Positions 1 through 8,213 of a DNA stretch of 41,982 nucleotides are shown here, one piece after another. Where the stretch lies: positions 1 to 41,982 of the forward strand of contig DAONFA010000020.1 of assembly GCA_035403355.1 (NCBI GenBank), given 5' to 3'. The stretch is from Candidatus Cloacimonas sp. Lineage in GTDB: Bacteria > Cloacimonadota > Cloacimonadia > Cloacimonadales > Cloacimonadaceae. Numbering within the stretch: the first letter of the stretch is position 1; every line of letters begins with the position of its first letter. The notes below the pieces were generated by a model. The model did not search any database and was not told where the DNA came from. It worked only from the letters and a program-made list of their open reading frames with translations. Both the position numbers and the translations under genes were made by a program.

Positions 1-55
1 TACCGGCGGACGCCGTTCCGCCGTTTTTATTCGGCGCTACAGCGAGCGCCGGTAC
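1..55 (+). repeat. REP-like nested palindrome, copy 1
   Basis: The unit has outer inverted ends TACCGGCG and CGCCGGTA. They enclose two hairpins: GGCGGA/TCCGCC with a 6-base loop, and GGCGCT/AGCGCC with a 6-base loop, joined by a T-rich linker. The same unit recurs inverted at 407-462 and direct at 41731-41786. The GC-rich unit stands out sharply from the AT-rich surroundings. The layout resembles REP/BIME elements, but the family is not one I recognise. Confidence 0.8.
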
Positions 56-177
56 CAAGAAAGGCGGACGCCGATCAGCGGAAAGACAATTTGCCAGAAC
101 ATCATTTTATACCATCTTTTACAGTTAATTTCATAAAGGCCTCCAGATATTTTTATGCCAGATTATTACCTTGCTTT

Positions 178-238
178 AAACTGTCAATCACTTCTTTATC
201 ATACCTTGATCACTCCTTAATTATTAACGCTTGATTAA
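178..238. repeat. 61-bp window-edge repeat, left copy
   Basis: This stretch matches 41922-41982 at 59 of 61 positions in the same orientation. The right copy runs into the window end, so the repeat may be longer. Its right part contributes ACTCCTTAAT (212-221), which pairs perfectly with ATTAAGGAGT (245-254). TTGATTAAGG is also directly repeated at 231-240 and 242-251. Parts of the motif (ATCACT, then TTAACGCT, then TTAAGGAGT) reappear at 25115-25192. Confidence 0.8.
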
Positions 239-339
239 GGTTTGATTAAGGAGTAATACACGAGCTGAAGAGAGACAAGAGAAAAACATGGGGCTAACCT
301 TTTACGAGGAGCTTACGCCTCCATTGCTATGAATGTGTT

Positions 340-356
340 GCCCTAAGGGCTTTTTT
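340..356 (+). terminator. Weak intrinsic terminator candidate
   Basis: GCCC-TAA-GGGC is followed directly by six T residues. The stem is only four pairs with a 3-base loop, and no gene is visible just upstream on this strand, so this may be chance or the end of an untranslated RNA. Confidence 0.25.
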
Positions 357-362
357 GCCTTG

Positions 363-386
363 AGGCGGAACGGCGTCCGCCCGTAC
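363..386 (-). repeat. REP-like half copy
   Basis: This carries the GGCGGA/TCCGCC hairpin half of the REP-like unit, without the second hairpin. Confidence 0.6.
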
Positions 387-406
387 ATTAGTCGGTAGGG
401 ATTTTA

Positions 407-462
407 GTACCGGCGCTCGCTGTAGCGCCAAATAAAAACGGCGGAACGGTGTCCGCCGGTAC
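407..462 (-). repeat. REP-like nested palindrome, copy 2
   Basis: This is the reverse complement of the unit at 1-55 with a few substitutions. It keeps both internal hairpins and the GTACCGGCG/CGCCGGTAC ends. Confidence 0.8.
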
Positions 463-567
463 AAAGCAAGTTCCAGTTATACAAGTCATCCCAGACCTAT
501 TAAATCCTCTAAATCCTTTAATCCTTGTTTCTAAAATCTTTATCCTGAAATCCTTGTTTCTTGAGGT

Positions 568-587
568 GGTTGACCAGGAGGTCAATC
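568..587. repeat. GGTTGACC hairpin, copy 1
   Basis: The inverted repeat GGTTGACC-AGGA-GGTCAATC has one mismatch in the outer stem. Flanking bases (GAGGTG before, CTTC after) are shared with the other copies, so the repeated unit is about 30 bp. Confidence 0.7.
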
Positions 588-612
588 TTCAGCGTAAAAA
601 ATCGGGAGCAGT

Positions 613-632
613 GGTTGACCAGGAGGTCAATC
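613..632. repeat. GGTTGACC hairpin, copy 2, overlapping a stop codon
   Basis: Same hairpin as 568-587, followed by CTTCCGG as at 3137-3156. It overlaps the stop codon (627-629) of the metal ATPase on the minus strand, so the repeat supplies the last codons (Pro-Glu-Asp) and the TGA of that gene. Confidence 0.7.
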
Positions 633-2690
633 TTCCGGATGTTTCATAATTCTTAAAGAATTGAAAATAACCAGTAAAGTAACTCCTACATCGGCAATTA
701 TAGCTTCCCACAGGTTTGCCAGACCTGCAATCCCTAAAGCCATAACCAATATTTTAATACTTAAAGCAAGGATGATATTCTGCCACACCAGATTGTTTGT
801 TTCTCTGGCAATGCTGAAAGCGCTTTCCAGCTGTTCCGGTTTATCATTTAAGAGAACAACATCCGCGGTTTCAATAGATGCTTGAGCACCAATTTTACCC
901 ATTGCTATTCCTACATCCGCCCTGGCTAAAACAGGGGCATCATTTAATCCGTCTCCGCAGTAGGCGACTTTATTTTTGCCGGTATTGATAATTTCTTCCA
1001 ATTTTGCCAGTTTGCTTTCGGGGGTTAAAGCGGCAAAAAAGCCATCCAACCCTAATTCTTGGGCAACACTTTCCACTTTGGGCAGGCGGTCTCCGGAGAG
1101 CATTATTAAATTCTTAATTCCCCTCCGTTTTAATGCTTGCAGCGCTTCTTTCATTCCCGGTTTTAATTCATCCGTAAAACTGATGCAACCAAGATATATA
1201 TTATTCTTAACAGTATGCACCACGCTGTTATCACCCGCATCAAGGAAATTCACGAAACCAAAGGATTGTAAAAAAATCTCGCTTCCGCAAAGATAGCGGT
1301 TTTTATCGTAAACCAGCAATACTCCTTTGCCGGGATATTCGGATAATGCTTCAACCGCTTTCGCATCAAACTTGTAGGAGAACGCATTTTTTATTGCTTT
1401 GGCAAAAGGATGAGACGATGTCCATTCACAAAGCCAAGTGCTTAGTTTTAGCTCTTCAGGGTCTATTCCGGGGGCTGTTTTAAGATTTGCAATACGCAGG
1501 TCTCCTGTGGTTAAAGTTCCTGTTTTATCAAATATCAGGGTTTTAACTCTGTTCAATAAATCAAGATATATGCTTCCTTTGAAAATTATGCCTCTTTTAG
1601 CTGATTTCCCTATCCCGATATAATATGTTAAAGGAATTGAAATTACCAAAGCACAGGGACAGGATACTACTAAAAATATGAGCGCTCTCTTCAACCAGAC
1701 AGTATAGCTGTAGCCCAATAAAGTTGGAATAAGAAAAACCAAAACAGCAGCTAAAACAACTGCAGGAGTATAATATCGGGCAAAACGAGTCATAAACTTT
1801 TCGGTATCGGACTTTTTAGCGCTGGCATTTTCTATCAGTTTTATTATTCGGGAAACCATACTTTCGGTTTCGGTATTCTGAACTTGAATTTCCAGAATTC
1901 CTCCCCCATTTAGAAAACCTGCAAACACAGTAGATTTGGGTTCTACAAAAACTGGAATTGCCTCTCCTGTTAAAGAAGAAGTATCAACTGTAGATTCTCC
2001 TTTTAATACAATTCCATCTAAAGGAATTCGTTCTCCGGCATAAACAAGAATTATCTGTTCTTTTTTAATTGTTTTCAGTTTCAGGTCTTCTATCCCTTTC
2101 TCAGTTTTCAAATGCGCTATTTCAGGTTTTAAGGCAAGAAGGGATTGCAAATTTTTCTTGCTCCTGGCAATTGCTCCGCTTTCCAAATACAGCCCTATTT
2201 CATATAAAATCATCACTGCTGCAGCTTCCATAAATTCATTTAGAATGATAGCACCGATGGTAGCCAAAGTCATCAAAAAATTCTCGGTAAAAACCTGACG
2301 GGAAGCAATCTCTCTTATTGCTTTTTTAATAACTCTGTGCCCGGCTATAAGATAGGCAGCTATCCCCAAAACTATAGAAACAGGACTTCCGAAAAACAAA
2401 CTGACGGTTAGAATTAGGATGGCAATAATAATAAACCAGGGCTTTTTACCTTCCTGCTCACTTTCTCTGCCAACCAAAGTAAATTGCACCTCTGGATCAA
2501 TCTTGGCTGCTATGGCATTTAAGCGTTTTAAGGGATTATCCACTTTTTCTATGTATTCAATAGTTAAGCGCTTGGATATAAAATCCAAATTGGCGCTTTC
2601 CACCTCTTCCAGATTGTTGATTGCGGTTTCTATTTTAGAACTGCAATCAGGGCAATCCAGATTGTGAACATCGTATTCCTCAATAACCAT
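627..2690 (-). CDS. zntA/cadA-like: Heavy-metal P1B-type ATPase (Zn/Cd/Pb exporter type)
   Basis: This is an inner-membrane pump that exports divalent soft metals using ATP. The 687-residue product has an N-terminal HMA metal-binding domain with a CPDC motif (Cys13, Cys16), then membrane helices, the actuator motif TGE (241-243), the ion-binding CPC motif in a membrane helix (344-346), the phosphorylation motif DKTGT (Asp388), the P1B-specific His-Pro (His427) and the hinge GDGLND (579-584). All catalytic motifs are intact and the length is usual for the ZntA/CadA group. The ATG directly follows the stop of the upstream arsR-type gene, and its GGAG ribosome site lies inside that gene's last codons, so the two are translationally coupled. 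The repressor's alpha-5 zinc site argues for Zn/Cd/Pb rather than copper; that is an inference. The last three codons come from a dispersed repeat. Confidence 0.95.
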   Translation of the reverse strand: MVIEEYDVHNLDCPDCSSKIETAINNLEEVESANLDFISKRLTIEYIEKVDNPLKRLNAIAAKIDPEVQFTLVGRESEQEGKKPWFIIIAILILTVSLFFGSPVSIVLGIAAYLIAGHRVIKKAIREIASRQVFTENFLMTLATIGAIILNEFMEAAAVMILYEIGLYLESGAIARSKKNLQSLLALKPEIAHLKTEKGIEDLKLKTIKKEQIILVYAGERIPLDGIVLKGESTVDTSSLTGEAIPVFVEPKSTVFAGFLNGGGILEIQVQNTETESMVSRIIKLIENASAKKSDTEKFMTRFARYYTPAVVLAAVLVFLIPTLLGYSYTVWLKRALIFLVVSCPCALVISIPLTYYIGIGKSAKRGIIFKGSIYLDLLNRVKTLIFDKTGTLTTGDLRIANLKTAPGIDPEELKLSTWLCEWTSSHPFAKAIKNAFSYKFDAKAVEALSEYPGKGVLLVYDKNRYLCGSEIFLQSFGFVNFLDAGDNSVVHTVKNNIYLGCISFTDELKPGMKEALQALKRRGIKNLIMLSGDRLPKVESVAQELGLDGFFAALTPESKLAKLEEIINTGKNKVAYCGDGLNDAPVLARADVGIAMGKIGAQASIETADVVLLNDKPEQLESAFSIARETNNLVWQNIILALSIKILVMALGIAGLANLWEAIIADVGVTLLVIFNSLRIMKHPED

Positions 2691-3044
2691 TTATAGCTCC
2701 TGCAAATGTTCTAAAGCAACTTTGAAAATGCTGTTAATATGCTCATCATCCAAAGAATAGTAGGTTGTTGTGCCCTCTTTGCGATATTTCACTAATCTAT
2801 TTAAGCGCAAAAGCATAAGCTGATGTGAAACCGCTGATTGCTGCATCTGCACTAATAACGATAAATCCGCTACACACAATTCTTTCCTGGAAAGATAGGA
2901 CAATATCTTCAAGCGGGTGCCATCTCCAAAGACCTTAAAAAACTCAGCCATCTTTTGAATGACCTCGTCGGCGGGAATATGACTTTTTATATCTTCCATT
3001 TCTTCAACGGAAATGCTTTTATATAGATAGTTTTGAGTATCCAT
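2691..3044 (-). CDS. ArsR/SmtB-family metal-sensing repressor
   Basis: The 117-residue winged-helix protein is expected to repress its own operon until metal binds. The helix-turn-helix contains QQSAVSHQLMLLR, followed by the wing (KYRKEGTTTYYSL). The C-terminal helix matches the SmtB/CzrA alpha-5 zinc site in spacing: Asp-x-His, then His-x-x-Glu eleven residues on (DEH...HLQE). The alpha-3 motif reads ELCVAD, so the second cysteine of CadC-type ELCVCD is replaced by alanine. This points to an alpha-5 zinc sensor rather than a CadC-type Cd/Pb sensor. The start has a good ribosome site (AGGAG). The gene is first in a two-gene operon with the P-type ATPase, with a clear promoter and operator-like site just upstream. 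Confidence 0.92.
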   Translation of the reverse strand: MDTQNYLYKSISVEEMEDIKSHIPADEVIQKMAEFFKVFGDGTRLKILSYLSRKELCVADLSLLVQMQQSAVSHQLMLLRLNRLVKYRKEGTTTYYSLDDEHINSIFKVALEHLQEL

Positions 3045-3057
3045 TTCCAGCTCCTTT

Positions 3058-3073
3058 ATGAGTATGTGTTCAT
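3058..3073 (-). promoter_or_regulatory. Operator-like inverted repeat of the arsR-ATPase operon
   Basis: On the minus strand this reads ATGAACACATACTCAT. It is an imperfect palindrome (ATGA..A..T..TCAT) whose left half matches the ATATGAACA half-site typical of SmtB/CzrA/CadC operators. It overlaps the -10 element and the expected transcription start, where a repressor would block initiation. Confidence 0.5.
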
Positions 3074-3100
3074 ATATTGATGGATACCTATTCCTGTCAA
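3072..3100 (-). promoter_or_regulatory. Sigma-70-type promoter of the arsR-ATPase operon
   Basis: On the minus strand, TTGACA (3095-3100) is a perfect -35 element. It is separated by 17 bases from ATATAT (3072-3077); TATATG, one base further on, is an alternative -10. The start codon of the repressor is about 28 bases downstream. Confidence 0.65.
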
Positions 3101-3136
3101 TAACTTTTTTGGATGAAGAAATAATCGTGCGAGGTG

Positions 3137-3156
3137 GGTTGACCAGTAGGTCAACC
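3137..3156. repeat. GGTTGACC hairpin, copy 3
   Basis: GGTTGACC-AGTA-GGTCAACC is a perfect 8-bp stem with a 4-base loop. It is flanked by GAGGTG and TTCCGG, as in the other copies. Confidence 0.75.
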
Positions 3157-3376
3157 TTCCGGAAACAACCCCTGTTTATACAAGTTACAACAAACCTATT
3201 AAATCCCTAAAATCCCTTCAATCCTGTTCATCCCAGACCTATTAAATCCTCGTTTCTAAAATCTGCGTGAGCGAAAAAACCGGAGGAATATAACTTTCAA
3301 TCTCGGCTTGACAGAATAATCTTTATGGAAATTAAGGTTATTTTTAAAAGAAATGAATTTGAAAATGGAGAGATAA

Positions 3377-5278
3377 ATGATAAAAATAACGCTATTAGAT
3401 GGAAAAACGCTTGAATATCCAAACCCCGTAACACCATTACAGGTTGCGGAAGACCTCAATCCCAAATTAGCGGAAGAGGCAATTTGCGCTGATGTCAATA
3501 ACCAAACCGTAGATTTAAACCGGATGCTGGATAGTGATGCTACAATAGCTTTTCATACTTTTGCCGTGGAGAAAGGAAAAGAGGTCTTTTGGCACAGCAC
3601 TTCTCATTTATTGGCACAAGCAGTTAAACAACTATATCCGGAGGTTAAACTTGCCATTGGACCTGCTATAGAACAGGGTTTTTATTATGATTTTGACAGG
3701 GATGAACCATTTACAGAAGAGGACTTACAAAAAATTGAAACAAGAATGAAAGAATTAAGCACAAAAGCTCTCCCCTATCAAAGAACGGAATTAAGTAAAG
3801 CAGATGCAATACAGCTTTTTGGCAAGATGGATGAAACCTACAAATTGGAACTTCTGAAAGATATTCCCGATACGGATATTATTACCATTTACCAGCAAGG
3901 TGAATTTGTAGATCTGTGTCGCGGACCTCATCTTCCAGATACAGGAAAAATTAAAGCCCTAAAATTATTGAGAACTTCGGGTGCATACTGGCGTGGCGAT
4001 GAAAAAAACAAAATGCTGAAAAGAATCTATGGTATTAGTTTCCCCACGGAAAAAGAGCTTGCCGAATATCTGCATTTTCTGGAGGAAGCAGCAAAACGCG
4101 ACCACCGGAAATTGGGAAAAGACCTGGATTTGTTTTCTATCAATGATGAAGTTGGCCCAGGTTTGGTGTTATGGCATCCCAAAGGAGCAATGGTGCGTCA
4201 TTTAATTGAGGCATACTGGAAGGAACAGCATCTTAAAAAAGGTTACCAGCTTGTTTATACTCCTCATTTGGGACGGGCAAATTTATGGGAAACCAGTGGA
4301 CATCTTGGTTTCTATAAAGAGAATATGTATAGCAAAATGGATATTGATGGACAGGATTATTATATAAAACCGATGAACTGTCCTTTTCATATCAGTATTT
4401 ATAATGCCAGGCAACATAGCTACAGGGAATTACCTATTCGGCTTGCTGAATTGGGAACTGTTTACAGATATGAGCGTAGCGGAGTTTTACACGGTTTAAT
4501 GAGGGTGCGTGGTTTCACTCAGGATGATGCGCATATTATTTGTACCCCCGAACAAATGAATAGTGAAGTTGATAAATTGATTGTCTTCTCTCTGGAGATG
4601 TTGAAAGCATTTGGCTTCAAGGAGTTCTTAATCTATCTATCTACCCAGCCGGAGGATTGTGTTGGCGCAAAAGAGGATTGGGATAAAGCTACAGTTTCTT
4701 TGGCAGAGTCCCTGCAAAAACTCGGCTTGGAATATAAAGTGGATGAAGGAGGCGGTGCTTTTTACGGTCCCAAAATAGATATTAAAATTAAAGATGCTTT
4801 GGGAAGAGCATGGCAGTGTACGACTATCCAATTTGACTTTAATGAACCCGAACGCTTTGATATGATATATATTGGTGCCGATAATACTGCTCATAGACCT
4901 TATATGATTCATCGGGCAGTGCTGGGTTCAGTAGAAAGGTTTTTTGCTACTCTATTGGAATATCACAGCGGTAATTTACCTTTATGGCTTGCTCCTGTGC
5001 AAATTATGCTTATTCCTATCACCGATAATCAATTGGAATATGCGCACACCATTGAAGGACAGCTTTTAGAACAAGGATTCCGTTGTGAATTGGATTCCCG
5101 CAGTGAAAAAATGGGCTATAAAATTCGTGAAGCAGAAAAAAACAAAATTCCTTTTATGTGCATCATCGGTAAAAATGAAGCAGAAAATAATAAAGTGACC
5201 TTGCGTCAACATACTGTCGGTGATTTGGGCTCTATGACAATAGAAGAAGCTACAGCTATATTAAGAAGAGAACTATGA
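3377..5278 (+). CDS. thrS: Threonyl-tRNA synthetase
   Basis: This enzyme charges tRNA-Thr with threonine in the cytoplasm. The 633-residue protein is full length. It has an N-terminal TGS domain (about 1-60), then the editing domain with its zinc-like motif HSTSH (His73, His77) and CRGPH (Cys181, His185), at nearly the same positions as in E. coli ThrRS. The class II catalytic core (about 240-530; MVRHLIEAYW, MNCPFH, RYERSG, HRAVLGSVERF) and an anticodon-binding domain (about 535-633) follow. The ATG has a ribosome site GGAGA six bases upstream. The stop overlaps the start of kdsD (ATGA), so the two are co-translated. Confidence 0.98.
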   Translation: MIKITLLDGKTLEYPNPVTPLQVAEDLNPKLAEEAICADVNNQTVDLNRMLDSDATIAFHTFAVEKGKEVFWHSTSHLLAQAVKQLYPEVKLAIGPAIEQGFYYDFDRDEPFTEEDLQKIETRMKELSTKALPYQRTELSKADAIQLFGKMDETYKLELLKDIPDTDIITIYQQGEFVDLCRGPHLPDTGKIKALKLLRTSGAYWRGDEKNKMLKRIYGISFPTEKELAEYLHFLEEAAKRDHRKLGKDLDLFSINDEVGPGLVLWHPKGAMVRHLIEAYWKEQHLKKGYQLVYTPHLGRANLWETSGHLGFYKENMYSKMDIDGQDYYIKPMNCPFHISIYNARQHSYRELPIRLAELGTVYRYERSGVLHGLMRVRGFTQDDAHIICTPEQMNSEVDKLIVFSLEMLKAFGFKEFLIYLSTQPEDCVGAKEDWDKATVSLAESLQKLGLEYKVDEGGGAFYGPKIDIKIKDALGRAWQCTTIQFDFNEPERFDMIYIGADNTAHRPYMIHRAVLGSVERFFATLLEYHSGNLPLWLAPVQIMLIPITDNQLEYAHTIEGQLLEQGFRCELDSRSEKMGYKIREAEKNKIPFMCIIGKNEAENNKVTLRQHTVGDLGSMTIEEATAILRREL

Positions 5279-6243
5279 ATGTTTATGAAGTAGTTACGGA
5301 AGAGATGACAAAAGAGGCATCCGCTATTCAAAAGGTAGCGGAACAATTAAACAAGAATTCCCTGGAAAAAGCGTTTGATTTGCTTTGTAAATGTAAAGGC
5401 AAAGTTGTGCTTACCGGAATGGGAAAAACAGGCATTATTGCCCGCAAAATAAGCGCTACTTTAGCTTCTACGGGAACTACCTCAATTTTTTTACATTCCG
5501 CGGAAGGAATTCATGGTGATTTGGGAATGCTGGAGCCGGGGGATGTAGTAATAGCCGTTTCCAATAGTGGAAACACCCAGGAACTGATAAGTTTAATCCC
5601 TTTTCTGAAATTCAATCATATTCCGATAATTGCCATAACAGGCGAGCCCAAATCGCAATTGGCAAAACATTCTGATGTTGTGCTGAATTGCCATATTCCC
5701 AAAGAATTGGAGCCCTTGGGTTTAGTGCCTACATCCTCCACAACAGTTGCATTGGCAGTTGGTGATGCTTTAGCGATTGCTCTTCTAAAGTATAAGAATT
5801 TTCAGCTGCAGGATTTAGCTCGTTTTCATCCAGGCGGAGTAATCGGGAAAAAATTACTTTTGCGGGTAAACGATTTGATGCATAGTGGGCAGGAACTTCC
5901 GGTAATTGCGGAAAATGCAAAAATGTCTATAGCAATAATGGAAATGACTTCCAAAAAACTTGGTTGTACCGCGGTTACTGATGAAAATGGAAAACTAATC
6001 GGAATGATAACCGATGGTGATTTACGAAGACAATTACATCTTAAGGGCAATGCGCTTTTAAGTTTTACGGCAAAGGAATGTATGACGGCAAACCCCAAAG
6101 CGCTAAAACCCGAGGTTTTGGCTATTGAAGCGCTGAATTTAATGGAGACCAATAAAATAACAATGCTTCCTATTGTGGACAATGATAACCAACCGGTGGG
6201 AATGTTGCATATGCACGATTTAATAACGGCAGGAGTAATTTAA
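5275..6243 (+). CDS. kdsD: Arabinose-5-phosphate isomerase, SIS plus two CBS domains
   Basis: KdsD interconverts ribulose-5-phosphate and arabinose-5-phosphate, the first step toward Kdo for lipopolysaccharide, in the cytoplasm. The 322-residue product has a SIS sugar-phosphate isomerase domain (about 1-195) with the characteristic LTGMGKTGIIARK and AVSNSGNTQE stretches and the GLVPTSSTT motif. Two CBS domains (about 205-322) follow. Architecture and length match KdsD/KpsF/GutQ. The start codon overlaps the thrS stop. Its presence implies an outer membrane with Kdo-containing LPS. KpsF- and GutQ-type paralogues cannot be told apart by motif, so the symbol is the default choice. Confidence 0.92.
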   Translation: MNVYEVVTEEMTKEASAIQKVAEQLNKNSLEKAFDLLCKCKGKVVLTGMGKTGIIARKISATLASTGTTSIFLHSAEGIHGDLGMLEPGDVVIAVSNSGNTQELISLIPFLKFNHIPIIAITGEPKSQLAKHSDVVLNCHIPKELEPLGLVPTSSTTVALAVGDALAIALLKYKNFQLQDLARFHPGGVIGKKLLLRVNDLMHSGQELPVIAENAKMSIAIMEMTSKKLGCTAVTDENGKLIGMITDGDLRRQLHLKGNALLSFTAKECMTANPKALKPEVLAIEALNLMETNKITMLPIVDNDNQPVGMLHMHDLITAGVI

Positions 6244-6323
6244 GAAGAGGGTCTCAATCAGCTTTTATTCTCTATTCCTAAAGCCCAGACCTTTACCTGC
6301 CTTGTTAACAAGAAAAAGGATTA

Positions 6324-8033
6324 TTACATTTCCGTTTCGGTTTCGCTCTCTTTCTCCTCATCTTCAGCTTCTTTATTGTAATTATGATTATACACGAATT
6401 TATGGCTACCTGCTTTAACTAAATTCTTCATTTTATCGGCAATTTCTTCCACCTCATCAATGTAATCAATTGTATTTAAGCCACCGGGAGCATCGCATTC
6501 ACCTTTTTGAATTTTAGCCAGGATTTCTTCTCGCAGATAGCTGTGTGTTTCGTTTATGCGCCCTTCCATCTCAATTATTTTATAGATAAAATCTTCCTTC
6601 AGTTCCTCCAGGTATTCAATAGATAAATCCAACATATAGAGCAGCTTGGAATGCAGCGCATCTATCATCTCAATAAATTCCGGAGCAAGAGAATGCTTTT
6701 GGGAAATAATTTGGTCATTCAGGATTTTGTTTATTTCTTCCGTAAAATCGCCAATTTTTTCAATATCATTAACGGTATGCAGTAAGGCAGGAATTTTGTG
6801 GATAATATCTTCCGCTTTGGTCTTTTCATTCACAGCTACCAGATATAGCGTTATCTCTCGTTGCAAATTATCAATTCCCTTTTCAATGCGGGACACTCGC
6901 ATTTGTTTTTTGTAATCCTTTTCCTTAAATGCCTGATAGGAAACAAGCAGTTCCATACGCACTAATCTTAGCATTTCCCGCATTTCTTTGATGGATTGAT
7001 TTATTGCCAAATCGGAGTTATTGATAACAGTATAATTCAAATGTTTCGGTTCGCCCAAAGAAAGGGTCTCTACTTTATCCGGAGGAATTATTTTACAGGC
7101 AAGATTAGCTAATTGATTAGCAAAAGGTAAGAAAACAATGGTATTGATGACATTGAACATCGTGTGCCCATTAGCAATATGCCGAGCGATATTTTGTCCG
7201 GCAAAAACATTACCTGGTGTTATCCGATTCAAAAACCAGGTATATATACCCAAATAGGTTAAAGTAGCAAAAATGATAGTACCCAAAACATTGAACAAGG
7301 TATGCACCATTGCCACTCTTTTAGCAGTGCTGTTTGAATTAATTGCAGCTAACCAGGCAGTAATAGTTGTCCCTATATTATCTCCAAAAACAAGATACAA
7401 AGCACCTTCAAAAGGAATTAATCCGGTTGAAGCCAGAACAATAACTATTCCAATGGAGGCGGAGGAGCTTTGAATCAACATTGTTAATGCAGTTCCTATT
7501 AAAATACTAAGCAACGGATTAGTTGCCAATTTAATCATCAAATTACGCATTAAAAGGGAATCTTTTAAAGGCATAACCGCAGAAGACATAACATTTAACC
7601 CTACAAACAATAAACCGAAACCAAAAATAATCTGACTCCAGTGTTCCATAGTTCTGCTTTTGCGGATGAAAAGTAAGGTTACCCCCAAAATTACAAATAA
7701 AAACGCATATTGACCTAAATTGAAGGCAATTAACTGAGCTGTAATAGTAGTTCCAATATTAGCGCCCATAATTACCCCTACTGCCTGATTCAAAGTCATA
7801 ATTCCGGTATTAACCAAACCAACCGTCATCACGGTTGTAGCAGAACTGCTTTGAATGAGAGAGGTAACGCCCAAGCCAACTAAAACCCCTTTCAAGGGTG
7901 TGTTAATGAGAACTTTCAAGATGCGGCGCATTTCCGTTCCCGCAACTGCTTGTAAGCTATCACTCATTTTATTGATACCAAAGAGGAAAAGTGCCAAGCC
8001 CCCGATCAAGTTTATAATTAGCAATAAGTTCAT
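6324..8033 (-). CDS. Na+/phosphate cotransporter family protein with C-terminal PhoU-like domain
   Basis: The 569-residue membrane protein belongs to the Na/Pi-cotransporter (NptA/YjbB) family. It has two inverted membrane repeats carrying the signature QSSSAT (first) and QSSSAS (second), each followed later by a GANIGTT or GDNIGTT segment. The hydrophobic part covers about residues 1-315. A soluble helical region with PhoU-like character (about 335-540) and an acidic tail of glutamates follow. Sodium-driven phosphate movement is the family activity; direction and substrate are not shown by the sequence. Some PhoU-tailed homologues are thought to be exporters. It is transcribed alone, convergent with kdsD and divergent from the acylphosphatase gene. 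Confidence 0.9.
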   Translation of the reverse strand: MNLLLIINLIGGLALFLFGINKMSDSLQAVAGTEMRRILKVLINTPLKGVLVGLGVTSLIQSSSATTVMTVGLVNTGIMTLNQAVGVIMGANIGTTITAQLIAFNLGQYAFLFVILGVTLLFIRKSRTMEHWSQIIFGFGLLFVGLNVMSSAVMPLKDSLLMRNLMIKLATNPLLSILIGTALTMLIQSSSASIGIVIVLASTGLIPFEGALYLVFGDNIGTTITAWLAAINSNSTAKRVAMVHTLFNVLGTIIFATLTYLGIYTWFLNRITPGNVFAGQNIARHIANGHTMFNVINTIVFLPFANQLANLACKIIPPDKVETLSLGEPKHLNYTVINNSDLAINQSIKEMREMLRLVRMELLVSYQAFKEKDYKKQMRVSRIEKGIDNLQREITLYLVAVNEKTKAEDIIHKIPALLHTVNDIEKIGDFTEEINKILNDQIISQKHSLAPEFIEMIDALHSKLLYMLDLSIEYLEELKEDFIYKIIEMEGRINETHSYLREEILAKIQKGECDAPGGLNTIDYIDEVEEIADKMKNLVKAGSHKFVYNHNYNKEAEDEEKESETETEM

Positions 8034-8096
8034 TTAACCTTATCTATCCTTTTCGCCGTAATGTTTATATTTTTTTATCCCCCCTGTTCTGGTCAA

Positions 8097-8129
8097 GGAT
8101 ATTTTTGCTTGCTATAATTAAAAATATCC
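8097..8129. promoter_or_regulatory. 10-bp perfect inverted repeat in a divergent promoter region
   Basis: GGATATTTTT (8097-8106) and AAAAATATCC (8120-8129) form a perfect inverted repeat around a 13-base centre that contains TATAAT (8113-8118). It lies between the divergent Na/Pi transporter and acylphosphatase genes. It may be a repressor or activator site for one or both directions. The regulator is unknown. Confidence 0.45.
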
Positions 8130-8158
8130 CTCATTTTGAAACGAATGAAAACGAATGC

Positions 8159-8187
8159 TTGACAAATTCGGGAGGAAAATTTATGCA
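8159..8187 (+). promoter_or_regulatory. Sigma-70-type promoter for the acyP operon
   Basis: TTGACA (8159-8164), a 17-base spacer and TATGCA (8182-8187) fit a primary-sigma promoter. The ATG of acyP is 27 bases downstream of the -10, with AAAGGTG (8201-8207) as ribosome site. Confidence 0.5.
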
Positions 8188-8213
8188 GAACAAATAATCT
8201 AAAGGTGTGATAT

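Larger units (their letters stand above)
1..626. other. Intergenic repeat-rich region
   Basis: No convincing gene is visible in these 626 bases. They hold REP-like nested palindromes (1-55, 363-386, 407-462), a 61-bp element that recurs at the far end of the window (178-238), a weak terminator-like hairpin (340-356), a degenerate tract of AAATCC/AATCCT words (about 485-560) and two GGTTGACC hairpins (568-587, 613-632). Short open frames here are made of repeat sequence and lack credible starts. Confidence 0.75.
3045..3376. other. Intergenic region between divergent metal-resistance and thrS genes
   Basis: No gene is seen. From left to right it holds the arsR promoter and operator, a GGTTGACC hairpin (3137-3156), and a degenerate AAATCC/AATCCT word tract that includes CAGACCTATTAAATCC (about 3190-3262), shared with 485-560 and the composite repeats. 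A TTGACA (3308-3313) could be the -35 of thrS, but no good -10 sits 16-18 bases from it. Confidence 0.6.

Noticed and set aside
449..649. Open frame of 66 codons on the plus strand
   Set aside because: It is built from a REP-like unit, the AAATCC word tract and two GGTTGACC hairpins.
6301..6312. Palindrome CTTGTTAACAAG between convergent kdsD and transporter genes as a terminator
   Set aside because: The palindrome has no loop bases and no proper T run after it on either strand.
8184..8198. Four-codon leader frame (Met-Gln-Asn-Lys) behind GGGAGG
   Set aside because: It lies at or before the predicted transcription start of acyP, its Met codon falling inside the -10 hexamer, so it is probably not translated.
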